A DNA stretch of 64,000 bases from Candidatus Thorarchaeota archaeon (GTDB taxonomy: Archaea; Asgardarchaeota; Thorarchaeia; Thorarchaeales; Thorarchaeaceae): contig RDOC01000004.1 of NCBI GenBank assembly GCA_011364985.1, positions 1 to 64,000 on the forward strand, written 5' to 3'. The translations under genes were made by a program, and so were the position numbers. Below the pieces are notes generated by a model that was not told where the DNA came from, did not search any database, and saw only the letters and a list, made by a program, of their open reading frames with translations. Positions 20,214 through 30,413 of this stretch are shown piece by piece (the stretch's first letter is position 1; each line of letters begins with the position of its first letter).

Positions 20214-21146
20214 CTACAACCTCACAAATCGTGGTATCAAAACAGTTTCTCGAAGTGAAACCTCCGTAGTTGTTAGATATGTCCGACCAGTGTATTGCAG
20301 CTCGTTGTAATCACTCAATACCAGAAGGCGCAGAGGATATTCACCCTCCTCAATGATAACCGTAAGCAGGTGATCAAGAACGTAGGTTGTTTCATTCCTA
20401 ATCTTAGGATTGTGTAGTGCCTCTTGAAGCTCCAGAGGCGGATTCGTATTGAGTCTCTTAACAGCATGTGCTGCTAATGCTGCAAGGATGAAGGCAACAA
20501 TAAGAACTGGTACAAGAAGTGAATCAACAGGAGTCAATACTCCCAGAATATCAAGAACCTTTGCAAAGACAACTAAAATCACCGCCCCAAAGAGCGTGAC
20601 TCTGATGAATGCTTTCGACATAGGACTGATTGCTTGAGATAGTCCTTCAGAGAGCGTTTCATGCCACCTTGTACCTAGACCAGGGTCAATCTTGTCGAGA
20701 ACTCGGCGTGTGATTCTAAGTGTTTCAAATGAGGTAGAGCTGAATTCTTCCGGTTTTTCGAACTCAGGGATCTTTCCGATGTCAGGAAGCCCCGATGCAA
20801 CCATATCAAGGAAGGTAATGGTGGTCGATAGATCTCGTCTCGGAACGCCCCTCACTCCATAATGTTTCTCAACTCGACCTGACCTCGCGGAGCATATTAC
20901 CCCTACAAGAAGTCCACTAATACTTGGAACAAGTGTTACTGCCAATGTCAAGAGAGGATTCAGTATGATGTGTGAGATGGCAAGGATGAGTGCTAGGCAG
21001 AGAGTTGTGCAGAAGACCGTAGCAAGGGAAGCGAAATACTCGAAAGGGAATTGCCTGGCAGGCGGGTATTCAAGGTAGACTCTTCGTTCTCCGATTTCCA
21101 CGAGTTTTATGAAAGGGCCCAAATCGGTGTGTTCATCACAGTCCAA
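20214..21146 (-). CDS. Predicted membrane protein
   Basis: 310 aa with several hydrophobic segments (TVFCTTLCLALILAISHIILNPLLTLAVTLVPSISGLLVGVI). Confidence 0.6.
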   Translation of the reverse strand: MDCDEHTDLGPFIKLVEIGERRVYLEYPPARQFPFEYFASLATVFCTTLCLALILAISHIILNPLLTLAVTLVPSISGLLVGVICSARSGRVEKHYGVRGVPRRDLSTTITFLDMVASGLPDIGKIPEFEKPEEFSSTSFETLRITRRVLDKIDPGLGTRWHETLSEGLSQAISPMSKAFIRVTLFGAVILVVFAKVLDILGVLTPVDSLLVPVLIVAFILAALAAHAVKRLNTNPPLELQEALHNPKIRNETTYVLDHLLTVIIEEGEYPLRLLVLSDYNELQYTGRTYLTTTEVSLRETVLIPRFVRL

Positions 21147-21413
21147 CGAAATTCCCCATTATTGCGTATGCATCCCAGTATTTGACCTCTTTGCCCTCCT
21201 GTCTGAAATGGGGTATGTCTGAATGAAGAGGCTTGTGAGTGTCTCAAGTATTCTGTCAAGGTTTTACTTTCGGAAATCAGTCCCCCTTTGGAGAGTCTCC
21301 TTGGACGAACAGCTCAGCCCCATAAAAGCCACAATCACAGGCGACCTACTACTCTGGCCTAATAGACAAGAGAACCGTTCTCCGGTCATCTCACACGCCA
21401 CGCCTGATAGAGG

Positions 21414-21689
21414 ATGTCAAAGATGGGCAGGACAGCTAGAACGTTTCGCGAATGTATACGCCTGGAGCGAAGCAGATGGGACGGATTTAGGCGTACGTTG
21501 AAGCCAGAAGATCGAGAGCGTCTGGACAGGCTCTTTGAGGCGGCACTGGCACACGGTGATGCAGGAACAATGATTGTAACCCCTCGAATCTCCGAGGTGA
21601 CTCTATTTGCAACTATGATGGACCTCCTCAAACAGAATGACGAACTACAGAGAAGAGTGACAACGCTTGAAAACAGACTCAAGGGGTAG
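21414..21689 (+). CDS. Small coiled-coil protein upstream of polB
   Basis: 91 aa; charged, ends LLKQNDELQRRVTTLENRLKG; stops 9 bp before the PolB ORF. Confidence 0.6.
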   Translation: MSKMGRTARTFRECIRLERSRWDGFRRTLKPEDRERLDRLFEAALAHGDAGTMIVTPRISEVTLFATMMDLLKQNDELQRRVTTLENRLKG

Positions 21690-21698
21690 AGAGCATAG

Positions 21699-23966
21699 TT
21701 GATAGGAACTGGATGGCTACTTGACGCCAATGTAGACTTCCAGAAGGGGGTACTGACCCTCTGGATCAAGTCAGCCAGAACCACACGTGGGTATTCATAC
21801 AATTTCCATCCCTCAATCTTTGTGAGTATTGACCAGAAATCGGGTATAGAATGGACCAACAAAGACCTGCTTCGAACAGTGCAAGAGCATCCTAAGGTCA
21901 CACGGAGTAAGATTGTGCAACGGTTCGTCAGTGTCTATGATGATGTGATGAGACCAGTGCTGCAGGTATTCACAACGCCAGACGCTCATTGGGAAGTAGC
22001 AAGAGACCTCGAGCGATTACCAAACACCACTGTGTTTCATGCAGACATCGACCCCGTTCAGCAGTTCTTCATTGAAGAAGACGTATTTCCCTTTGGACGA
22101 GTGAGGTTTCAGACAAAGGGAGAGAAGATTGTGGAGTTGAGGTGTCTTGATAGGCGAGAAGACTCCAAGTATGCAGCGCCGGATCTTGATGAAATTGGCT
22201 TGGAGGTCTTTGTTGACACAGAGAGTATATTTCCCAGAATGGAAGACCCAATTCATCACATCGACCTGTTCCATGATGGGAAGACCTATCGAATCGAGGA
22301 GCATGATGAGAAGGCAATCCTAATCCAGTTTCAGGAAGCTATTGACACACTGGATCCGGATGTCATCGTGACGCAAGGAGGCGATGAGAATGTCTTTAGA
22401 TATCTAACACTTCGTGCAAAGTTACATGGCCTCCAACTTACTATGTCACGAGATGGAACACCACTGAAAGTAATGTACAAAGAACCGCAGTCATTCTGGC
22501 AGTACAACCAGATAGTATACAAGGCTGGCAACCAAGTGATGTTCAACGGGAGAATTCATATCGATCAGAAACGGAGCGCCTACTACTCGCCACAGGGCAT
22601 GGAAGGAGTCATCGAGGGGTGTAGACTCGCACTAGCCCAGCCCCAAAAGGTCGCCAGAATGTCAATCGGTACGGTGAATGCCTCTGTACAGTACTACAAT
22701 GCCTTCAAGATGGGAATTCTTATTCCATCCATTAAACGGAACCCGGAGTTTCTCAAGACGGTAACGGACTTAGCGATAATAGACCGAGGCGGCCTGATTC
22801 TTCAGCCGAAGCCGGATATCTACGACAATACTGCGGAGTGTGACTTCTCTTCAATGTATCCGACTCTCATGGTGACACGCAACATCAGCCCAGAGACCAT
22901 CTGTACACGGGCAGAATGCCCTTACGACTACAAGTACTGCATTGATGTTCCCGAGGTGAACTTCCGTCTTTGTGATCGAAAGCGAGGATTAGTTTCGAAG
23001 TCACTTGAACTGGTTGTACAAAAACGGAAGGACTTCAAGAAACTGATTGAGGAGGGACATGATGCAGAAAAATACGAGCGGATGCAGAACACTCTCAAAG
23101 GGATCTTGGTTTCTTGCTTTGGGTATCTTGGTTTCAAAAATGCCAAATTTGGCCGTGTAGAGGCACATACCGCCGTGACGGCACTGGCAAGAGAAGTTAT
23201 GCTAAGAACGCAAGAGATAGCAGAGAATGTGGGATTCGAACTGGTGCATGGTATCGTAGACTCGGTGTGGATTAGGTCAGGAGAGAAAATAGAGTATGAG
23301 AAGGTATTGGAATTCTGCCGGCAAGTCACAGAAGCAGTCGATATCGAGATGTTTCCGAAAGGCATCTACAGATGGCTGGTGATTCCATCATCACGCCTGC
23401 ATCCATCAATAGCTCCGCTGAACCGTTACTATGGCGTCTATAGGAATGGTGCAATAAAGACGAGAGGCATCGAAACGAGAAGACGCGACACATGTATCTA
23501 TGTGGGCGATTGCCAAAAGGAGATGATCAAGACCTTGGCCCAAGCTCGTAACAAATCCGAGTTCATTGAGCTAATTCCAGCCGCCTACTCAGTGTGCCGG
23601 AGGTTCATCAATAAACTGCATGAAGGCAATATCGATCTAAGAGACCTCATTTTGCATACCCGCCTCACCAGAGAACCAGATGCATACCAAGCAACATCCA
23701 GGGCAGCAATTGTTGCCAGACAACTTGTGGAGAATGGGAAGAGACTTCATGCAGGGCAGCAAGTACGCTATGTCATGGTGAGTGCAGACTCAGAGAGCCC
23801 AATGAGAAGAGTGCGAGCAATCGAGCTGCTTGATGAAACAACCCGTTATGACCCCGAGGCGTATGCAGCACTATGCCTGCGTGCATTTGAAAATCTCATC
23901 CCAAGTCAATACTTGCAGCAATCAACGATGACAGAAACTGACGAGGCAGTACAAGTTACTCTGTGA
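21699..23966 (+). CDS. Family B DNA polymerase, PolB2-like, altered motif C
   Basis: Motif A DFSSMYPTLM; motif B-like KGILVSCFGYLGFKN; motif C position HGIVDSVWI instead of YGDTDS. Confidence 0.88.
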   Translation: MIGTGWLLDANVDFQKGVLTLWIKSARTTRGYSYNFHPSIFVSIDQKSGIEWTNKDLLRTVQEHPKVTRSKIVQRFVSVYDDVMRPVLQVFTTPDAHWEVARDLERLPNTTVFHADIDPVQQFFIEEDVFPFGRVRFQTKGEKIVELRCLDRREDSKYAAPDLDEIGLEVFVDTESIFPRMEDPIHHIDLFHDGKTYRIEEHDEKAILIQFQEAIDTLDPDVIVTQGGDENVFRYLTLRAKLHGLQLTMSRDGTPLKVMYKEPQSFWQYNQIVYKAGNQVMFNGRIHIDQKRSAYYSPQGMEGVIEGCRLALAQPQKVARMSIGTVNASVQYYNAFKMGILIPSIKRNPEFLKTVTDLAIIDRGGLILQPKPDIYDNTAECDFSSMYPTLMVTRNISPETICTRAECPYDYKYCIDVPEVNFRLCDRKRGLVSKSLELVVQKRKDFKKLIEEGHDAEKYERMQNTLKGILVSCFGYLGFKNAKFGRVEAHTAVTALAREVMLRTQEIAENVGFELVHGIVDSVWIRSGEKIEYEKVLEFCRQVTEAVDIEMFPKGIYRWLVIPSSRLHPSIAPLNRYYGVYRNGAIKTRGIETRRRDTCIYVGDCQKEMIKTLAQARNKSEFIELIPAAYSVCRRFINKLHEGNIDLRDLILHTRLTREPDAYQATSRAAIVARQLVENGKRLHAGQQVRYVMVSADSESPMRRVRAIELLDETTRYDPEAYAALCLRAFENLIPSQYLQQSTMTETDEAVQVTL

Positions 23967-25320
23967 CTGCATGAGCCTGCATTGCAATCCTGGGCTTAAG
24001 CTCACGTACAGGAATACCTGTTTCTTGGGAGACCTTCATCACATCATCTGCTTCGGGCTTGATGTTGATGATACTGCCGTCCAGTCCCCTAGAGACCTTT
24101 ACCCGGACCATGTATTCCTTGCCGTCTACTTCAAACTTGCAGACGATTGTTTCTCTGGCCGCTTTTAATCGCTCCCAAGTGGTGTAACGAATCCCAATGG
24201 TACCAAGATGCCGAATCATTACTTCCGCAATACTCTTCAGACCAGTTTTTGCTGCAATGACCTTTATCACATAGCATGGACGATTCTTCTTCCCGTAGGC
24301 GGGAATCATGACAACATCATAGGCAAGACCTTCCGATAGCAGTGTGTCAAAAAGCGTACCCATAACTTCTCCATCAATGTCATCGACATTGGTCTCAATG
24401 ACCATAACATCATCAGCATTCCATGCATCAATCATATCGGACCGATCCTCTTTTGCTTTGGATGGTGTCTTTTCCTCCTTTGTCGGCTGCTTCTCCACTC
24501 GCCTGTCTTTGGGCTCTACCGAGCTTTCTTTTGCAGCAGTAAGCTCAGGAGTTGCATCCTCACAGAAATCACCCACCATTACTTTCATGTAGTTGACAAC
24601 ATCCCCCAAGTCCCGAGAGCCAAAACCAACGCCCTGTTGCCGTGCGATGAATCCTTCTGAAGATTCGACATACTCCTGAGCAAGAGAAACTAATATGGCG
24701 GCTCCAGTGGGAGTTAGCACCTCGGTCTTTGCATCTCCCATTACAAAAGGAACCTCGTTAGCAACCAGGATTTCCGCAACGGCAGGAACTGGAACCTCCA
24801 AAGGTCCATGCTCAGTATTGATGGTTCCACTTCCTACTGCAACATGTGTGGAGATGAATTTTGAATCCTTGAGCAAGCCTGCATGTTCCAAGAGGTATGC
24901 TGTTCCTACGATATCCAGAATTGTATCAATTGAGCCTGTTTCGTGAAGATGCAGCTTCTCAATGGGGGTCTCGTGTGCCCGTGATTCAGCCTCTAGGATC
25001 TCTTTGAGCGCACGCTCAGCAATCTGTTTTGCAGCCTGAGAGAGTTCAAGCTCTTCGGAAATCGAGCTTAGAATCTCAAGCATCGAGGGCGGGTTCAATC
25101 GAATGGATTCATCCCTCGACATAACAAGTCGATATCCGTTAATACTCTCTTCAGATTTGGTTTCAAAACTGACTCTCAGCGTCGGATCAACAATCAACAG
25201 ACTGGCTGCAACAGGAAGCAGAGAATCACGTTCTCCGATAAGGCCCACTAGGGCAGAGAGAAACATGTCTCCAGATGCTCCTGCTGTTCTGACATCAAGA
25301 ACAATCGTGGTGCTAACCAA
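23956..25320 (-). CDS. larC: LarC-like (DUF111) nickel-pincer cofactor protein
   Basis: N-terminal AGASGDMFLSALVGL; ETNVDDIDGEVMG...PAYGKKNRPCYVIKVI. Confidence 0.88.
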   Translation of the reverse strand: MVSTTIVLDVRTAGASGDMFLSALVGLIGERDSLLPVAASLLIVDPTLRVSFETKSEESINGYRLVMSRDESIRLNPPSMLEILSSISEELELSQAAKQIAERALKEILEAESRAHETPIEKLHLHETGSIDTILDIVGTAYLLEHAGLLKDSKFISTHVAVGSGTINTEHGPLEVPVPAVAEILVANEVPFVMGDAKTEVLTPTGAAILVSLAQEYVESSEGFIARQQGVGFGSRDLGDVVNYMKVMVGDFCEDATPELTAAKESSVEPKDRRVEKQPTKEEKTPSKAKEDRSDMIDAWNADDVMVIETNVDDIDGEVMGTLFDTLLSEGLAYDVVMIPAYGKKNRPCYVIKVIAAKTGLKSIAEVMIRHLGTIGIRYTTWERLKAARETIVCKFEVDGKEYMVRVKVSRGLDGSIINIKPEADDVMKVSQETGIPVRELKPRIAMQAHAVTE

Positions 25321-25552
25321 TGGGGTATTCTCCGATAGCAGATGCGGCGAACATAATTCGTTGCCAGTCTTTTCCTTTTCTTTCTTTCGAGTTTAGACCA
25401 GCTGCAAAACGCTACGTAGCTTAAATAGTGAGGAAGCTACGAATAGATGAGCTCGGTGGCGCCATTAAAGACAATCCTACTCTTCGCAGACAGAGTAGCA
25501 TAGAAAACCTTTGGTGGCATCCAAATACTGGATAGCAACCTCGTGACTACTT

Positions 25553-26371
25553 CTACATTCGTTTCCCGCGCGCTGGTCCCCCAGCCACCGAGCCGCTTGT
25601 TCGCCACTGCTCAAAGATTGCCATATACATGCACTCTTGGGGCGATATCCACATCTCAGAGGAGTCAAATGATTCATCAACAAACTCAACTGGGGCATCC
25701 TTAAGAAGCACTGCAGGAATAGACTCATCGGATTCTCCCATGACAGCTGTGCAAGTAGAGGCAAGATTGTCAGCGATTGCCCTTCGAGTAATGCGGAGCT
25801 CATTCCCAAAGAGGTCTTTGCGACCCCTATCGTCCGCAACAGGCTTGAATCCTGCGACAGCAAGCGCCATTCCTATGTTTCCTAGGCGCAGAGGCTGAGT
25901 CCGGCTATCGATAATCATTACACCAATTCGCTTTCCATACCTCTCGAAGACATCCTTTCTTAAGCGCTCTGCGCTCTCCCGGGGATTTTTCGGAAGAAGT
26001 GACGCAGATCCTTGGGGCACGTTTGACTTGTCTACTCCGGCGTTCGCCATGAGTGTGTTGTCCTTGATTGTTAGAACAACATGGGGAATGCCACCAAGGA
26101 TTTCATCAGCCTCGTCAAGGATGAGCTGTGCCACCTCTGGCAGCAGGACATAGTCTTCAGAGATTTCTTGTGCTTGTTCAGACACCACAACTTCATTCAG
26201 CTTAACGACGCGTCCCTCTGTTGTGCCAAGAGGGGTCTCCGCCACTCCAAGTATGTCACCATCCTCAAGCCTATGGTTTGAGTTCTTCAGCGCTTCAACC
26301 AGAACTTGCAGCAAGTCATCTCCACTGATAATCACTCGTGTCTTGATTGGAATAGCAAGCAGCTCTGCCAC
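25553..26371 (-). CDS. cofE: F420-0:gamma-glutamyl ligase
   Basis: PIKTRVI...GDILGVAETPLGTTEGRVV...ANAGVDKSNVPQG. Confidence 0.88.
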   Translation of the reverse strand: MAELLAIPIKTRVIISGDDLLQVLVEALKNSNHRLEDGDILGVAETPLGTTEGRVVKLNEVVVSEQAQEISEDYVLLPEVAQLILDEADEILGGIPHVVLTIKDNTLMANAGVDKSNVPQGSASLLPKNPRESAERLRKDVFERYGKRIGVMIIDSRTQPLRLGNIGMALAVAGFKPVADDRGRKDLFGNELRITRRAIADNLASTCTAVMGESDESIPAVLLKDAPVEFVDESFDSSEMWISPQECMYMAIFEQWRTSGSVAGGPARGKRM

Positions 26372-26443
26372 CTCTTGTTGGAATGGAGAGATTCCAAAGA
26401 TAAAGACTCCTCAATGATTCTCGTTCACATGAACCAGCCTACT

Positions 26444-27838
26444 CTATTTGCTGGGCCGCCTTTGAAGGTCACTCCTTGCGTTCATGATGCAGGCATCACC
26501 TTTTCGTCCGCCCATGGGGTGCCGTGGAGTACCAAGAGAATTCATGCATCTTGCAGCTACTGCAGCCCCCATAGCCAGACCATCGTGCACGAAGAGAAGC
26601 TCTCTTTCCGGAGATTCTTTGGACAGCAACTCCCGTATCATCTGAGGTTTTCTTCCGGTGAGAATTGCCCTTCCTGTAAATCCAAGACTGGTCTCAGGCA
26701 GAAGTAGGTTCTCTTCCCTAGCCAATCCAACTAGACGCTGCACAAGCCTTGCTTGTACATAGTCTATAATGGAGAGGAGAAAATCAACATTGCCTTCATT
26801 TGTGATGCGACGACCAATCTCTTCTAATTCATCTAGTCTTGATCCATTAGTTCCAACATCAACACCAATTAGGACAACATTAGCATCGGCTGCAGCCGCC
26901 GGATTTACAGGAACTGTCCCGAATCTCTTTCCAGAAGTAATCCGTCGTACTTCGATCAATCGATGTATCTCCTCAACAAAATCGGGATCTGGCTCAACCG
27001 GGTTTTGCCTTTTTGGCAGAATGTCTAGCGTGCAGACGGTTGGGTCCTGTTCCAAAGAAGATCCCCTAGCTACTGCGTCTGGAATGGCCCCAGCAAGTCC
27101 CGTGAAGGAACCGATTGTCCGGGCGTATGGATACTCGTTATTCGTAATCCTTCCAGCCAAGGTGGTTCCGAAGTCAAGGGTGAGAACTGGGTTTCTGAAA
27201 TCAACCGATGTGCTCCTTGCAGCACCCTTCAAACCCGCAGTAACCAGTTCACCTTCCATTTCGTTTGCTACTATGTCGGTACTTGCAGGAGGAAGAGAAC
27301 TTGCAACGGCACCGTCAAAGTATACCTTCTTGAGCCATGAGAAATTGCGCAGTCCTGGGGGTAAGTTGTCTAGCGAGATCGAGGCGGTCATCTTTCGTGG
27401 AGGAACGCCAGCCCGCAAACAGCCCTCTGCAAGTGCTTTGACCATTATTCCTACTTCTGAGGGATGTGCGAATCCTGCTGTCACCCCAGTGGACCGAACT
27501 ACGAAATGCAAGTCTCGCTCAAGGTCGACTCGTGCACGTGACAGCGTAGTCTTTAGCACATCCGAAACGAATTCGCAGACAGATTCGGAAGTAAATGGTA
27601 CCCCCGATATTGTCGTTCCAAAGACCTGCTCATTGTCTTTAGGAGGACGGACATCCCGAGTCATTCTAACCTCCTTTTCGATCTCGAATATCTCGGCTGT
27701 CTTGAGATTTGTAGATACCAGAATGCATTTTGTTGTCGTGTTGCCCAATTCAACTGAAGCCACGGTATAGAATGGACCAGTCCTCAAAGATGCAACTCCG
27801 ATTTGCCGAGGTGTGATAATCCCAGAGGCAACAACCAT
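26444..27838 (-). CDS. Methanogenesis-marker-14-like ASKHA-type protein
   Basis: VASVELGNTTTKCILVSTNL and LTLDFGTTLAGRI; directly downstream of mtrH. Confidence 0.65.
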   Translation of the reverse strand: MVVASGIITPRQIGVASLRTGPFYTVASVELGNTTTKCILVSTNLKTAEIFEIEKEVRMTRDVRPPKDNEQVFGTTISGVPFTSESVCEFVSDVLKTTLSRARVDLERDLHFVVRSTGVTAGFAHPSEVGIMVKALAEGCLRAGVPPRKMTASISLDNLPPGLRNFSWLKKVYFDGAVASSLPPASTDIVANEMEGELVTAGLKGAARSTSVDFRNPVLTLDFGTTLAGRITNNEYPYARTIGSFTGLAGAIPDAVARGSSLEQDPTVCTLDILPKRQNPVEPDPDFVEEIHRLIEVRRITSGKRFGTVPVNPAAAADANVVLIGVDVGTNGSRLDELEEIGRRITNEGNVDFLLSIIDYVQARLVQRLVGLAREENLLLPETSLGFTGRAILTGRKPQMIRELLSKESPERELLFVHDGLAMGAAVAARCMNSLGTPRHPMGGRKGDACIMNARSDLQRRPSK

Positions 27839-27851
27839 GGTCTTCTCATCC

Positions 27852-28787
27852 TTAGAGCAACTTGCGGAATGGGTGGCCCTCTACAGGGTCAATCCCGAAC
27901 TCCATCTTCACACTCTCGGCTGAAAAGACATCAGCCATGGCCACAACTGGGAAGACCTTGTCGGCATAGGCAATTGGACCATAGAGAAGGAAATCAGCAC
28001 CCATGAGGTGAGCTATAAGATTAGATGCAATATCGCAAGTCTTGTAGGCATCTCTATCCATCTTCTTGTAGCTCCGTAGCCATGGCCAAGATGAGGGAGC
28101 ATTATGAACTCCCGAACCAGTTGGATGTCCATATAGCGATTTTGAAACAAAAACGAAAGAGGCTGCAGTACCTGCACCGGCACCCATCGCCGTTGTGGCT
28201 GTGTCAATCAACGGTTTTGTGATTCCAAGCTCCTGAGCCAACTCAAGCAGTCCCGTCTCAAGTTGAAGAGCGCCCTCTTCCAAAATGGCTCTTCTGCCAG
28301 CAATTGATGCATCTTGAGGATTGAAAGCGAGAATGATGGCTGCCTCGTGTTGCATCTCCTGAAGCGCATCAAGTTCATTCTGTGCCGCTGAAGCTCCTAC
28401 GGAATTGTATACAGCTCTATCTAGCAACCCAACTTCCTCAGAATATCTTAATCCAGCGATACGAACATTTGGCTCTGTTGAACCAATGAGAAAGGGGGCA
28501 TCTGTCTTCTCGCTCACAAAATCAATATATCTGGAAATGGCGCTTTGAGAATTCGAGAATATCTGCACAAGCGCAGGATTTCCAGTCATGTCCGACATCT
28601 CATCTTGTTTTGAGATCAATTCCTCAGCAGCCTTGTGGTCGAACAGACCCCTTTCAGGATCTTGCACGATTTTGTCACCTGAGTAGAATATTGTTCCGGC
28701 AAGAGCCGTTGAATACTCCCCAGGCATTCCTCCAATCCTGACTTCACCGATGTTGTACACGTACTGCTCCTTTTCAAAAACAAACAT
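27852..28787 (-). CDS. mtrH: Methyl-H4MPT methyltransferase subunit H-like, copy 1
   Basis: VRIGGMPGEYSTALAGTIFYSGDKIV...GVHNAPSSWPW. Confidence 0.9.
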   Translation of the reverse strand: MFVFEKEQYVYNIGEVRIGGMPGEYSTALAGTIFYSGDKIVQDPERGLFDHKAAEELISKQDEMSDMTGNPALVQIFSNSQSAISRYIDFVSEKTDAPFLIGSTEPNVRIAGLRYSEEVGLLDRAVYNSVGASAAQNELDALQEMQHEAAIILAFNPQDASIAGRRAILEEGALQLETGLLELAQELGITKPLIDTATTAMGAGAGTAASFVFVSKSLYGHPTGSGVHNAPSSWPWLRSYKKMDRDAYKTCDIASNLIAHLMGADFLLYGPIAYADKVFPVVAMADVFSAESVKMEFGIDPVEGHPFRKLL

Positions 28788-28790
28788 GGT

Positions 28791-29474
28791 CTATAGCTCC
28801 TTTCCAAATAATAGCGTCCCAGTATCTGTCATGCGAACTTCCACACCAATTGATGACGGATGTATCGATAACAATGCGTGATTCTCTTGCACTCCAATGA
28901 GAGACGATGCGGGATCTAGTGAAATCCCAAATTCGGGAAGCAGCAATATTGACTCGCTAAGGCTTCGGTATTTTCTAGCACTAGGAGCAGCACCAAATTC
29001 CACCCACATGGCAGCTTTAGGATATTCTCCAGGGTTTCTAGTCGCCAAATCCTTTACAATGCGTGATATTTCCTCGACATCCGAGTTGTTTATCATATCG
29101 ATAAGTTCGACTTGGCTCCTGAATCGTTCTACAGCCTCATAGGGGATATTCTCAATGTATGGTATCGCTCCAGGAGCATTATTGATTCTTCTTGTTTCTG
29201 AATCAATACCCGAGGTATAGAGTGCTTTCAGCGAACGACCAGTGAGATGACCTGGAACCTCAGGACCAGCCAAGACGAGAAAGCGGATTGAGGCATTGGA
29301 GATCACATTGACGATGACTCGCTCTATGCCGATATTCTCTGTCTTACAAGTACCGGCTATTCCATAGTCTTCTGGAATATCCAGCCTCTTACCAAGAGTA
29401 CAAATAGCGACCGGCATTCTTGGATTCTTTACATGGAAATCCCCTGGGATTGGTGGCCAAGCATTATCCGACAT
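28791..29474 (-). CDS. mtrA: Methyl-H4MPT:CoM methyltransferase subunit A-like, soluble
   Basis: WPPIPGDFHVKNPRMPVAICTLGKRL...AGTCKTENIGIERVIVNVISNASIRFLVLAGPEVPGHLTG; no C-terminal TM segment. Confidence 0.92.
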   Translation of the reverse strand: MSDNAWPPIPGDFHVKNPRMPVAICTLGKRLDIPEDYGIAGTCKTENIGIERVIVNVISNASIRFLVLAGPEVPGHLTGRSLKALYTSGIDSETRRINNAPGAIPYIENIPYEAVERFRSQVELIDMINNSDVEEISRIVKDLATRNPGEYPKAAMWVEFGAAPSARKYRSLSESILLLPEFGISLDPASSLIGVQENHALLSIHPSSIGVEVRMTDTGTLLFGKEL

Positions 29475-29488
29475 CTGTGATCCTTCTC

Positions 29489-30409
29489 CTATTCGAAAGT
29501 AAGTGGTTCAAACAAGTTCCGGTCAATTCCCAACACCTGTTGGGCTTCTGTCACAGCAGCAGCTATTGCATTACCTATTAGGGCAGTGGCAGTGAATACT
29601 TCCTTCGTTCGAACCATTGAGCCATACATGATGCAATCGGTTGCCGACATCTGAGCTGCAATCGTCGATGCAATTATGGCGGCCATATGTGTGGGTTCAT
29701 CGTCAAAACCATCTTGCTTGATAAACCTCCAAGCAGATGGAGCATTATGGGGTGCAAGACAAGTGGGTAGACCCAGTTCTGCCTTAATTGCCAAAATAGC
29801 TCGATAGTCCAGCCCATAGCCAGCTCCAACAGGAAGCGTCGCAGGGTCTATCAACATTTTCTTGATGCCCATATTCTCCGCCGTTGCTATCGAGCTCTGG
29901 ATAGTCTCCATTCTCTCAGAGAGTGAAGTTGCTCGAGGCGACCAACCAAGCACAACAGCCATGTGTATCAAGCTATTCTGAAGGGCAAGTTTCTCATCAT
30001 CCTTCATTGAAAGATTGATTGAATTGTAGATGGCACGTTCACTCAGACCCGCTTCCTCACAGAATTCGATTGCCTTCATTCTTGCCTTTGCGTTGGTCGA
30101 TTCAAACATGAAAGGCCCATCGTAGTTCTTGACAAGCCAAGATAGATGCCGTTCCATTGCAAGCTCATTTCGTCCAAAGGCCTGGAGAATCAATGGATGA
30201 CCAGTCTTTTCCATCATCACCTGTCCAGTGTCAATCCATCTCTTAGCCAATTCCTTGTCGAATAGACCCTCCTTTGTGTTTTCCACAATTGGCTGGCCTT
30301 TGAAGAATAGACCACCGACCAAGGTCGTTGGATTCTCGCCGGGTTGGCCCCCAATGATTACGCCTCCGAAATCAGTTGCCTTCTGTTCTTTCTTGAACAA
30401 ATACATCAT
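29489..30409 (-). CDS. mtrH: Methyl-H4MPT methyltransferase subunit H-like, copy 2
   Basis: VIIGGQPGENPTTLVGGLFFKGQPIV...LAPHNAPSAW. Confidence 0.92.
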   Translation of the reverse strand: MMYLFKKEQKATDFGGVIIGGQPGENPTTLVGGLFFKGQPIVENTKEGLFDKELAKRWIDTGQVMMEKTGHPLILQAFGRNELAMERHLSWLVKNYDGPFMFESTNAKARMKAIEFCEEAGLSERAIYNSINLSMKDDEKLALQNSLIHMAVVLGWSPRATSLSERMETIQSSIATAENMGIKKMLIDPATLPVGAGYGLDYRAILAIKAELGLPTCLAPHNAPSAWRFIKQDGFDDEPTHMAAIIASTIAAQMSATDCIMYGSMVRTKEVFTATALIGNAIAAAVTEAQQVLGIDRNLFEPLTFE

Positions 30410-30413
30410 AGCT

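Noticed and set aside
26769-27770. 333-aa plus-strand ORF
   Set aside because: Antisense to the mmp14-like gene; Ser/Thr-rich composition typical of a reverse-frame shadow ORF.
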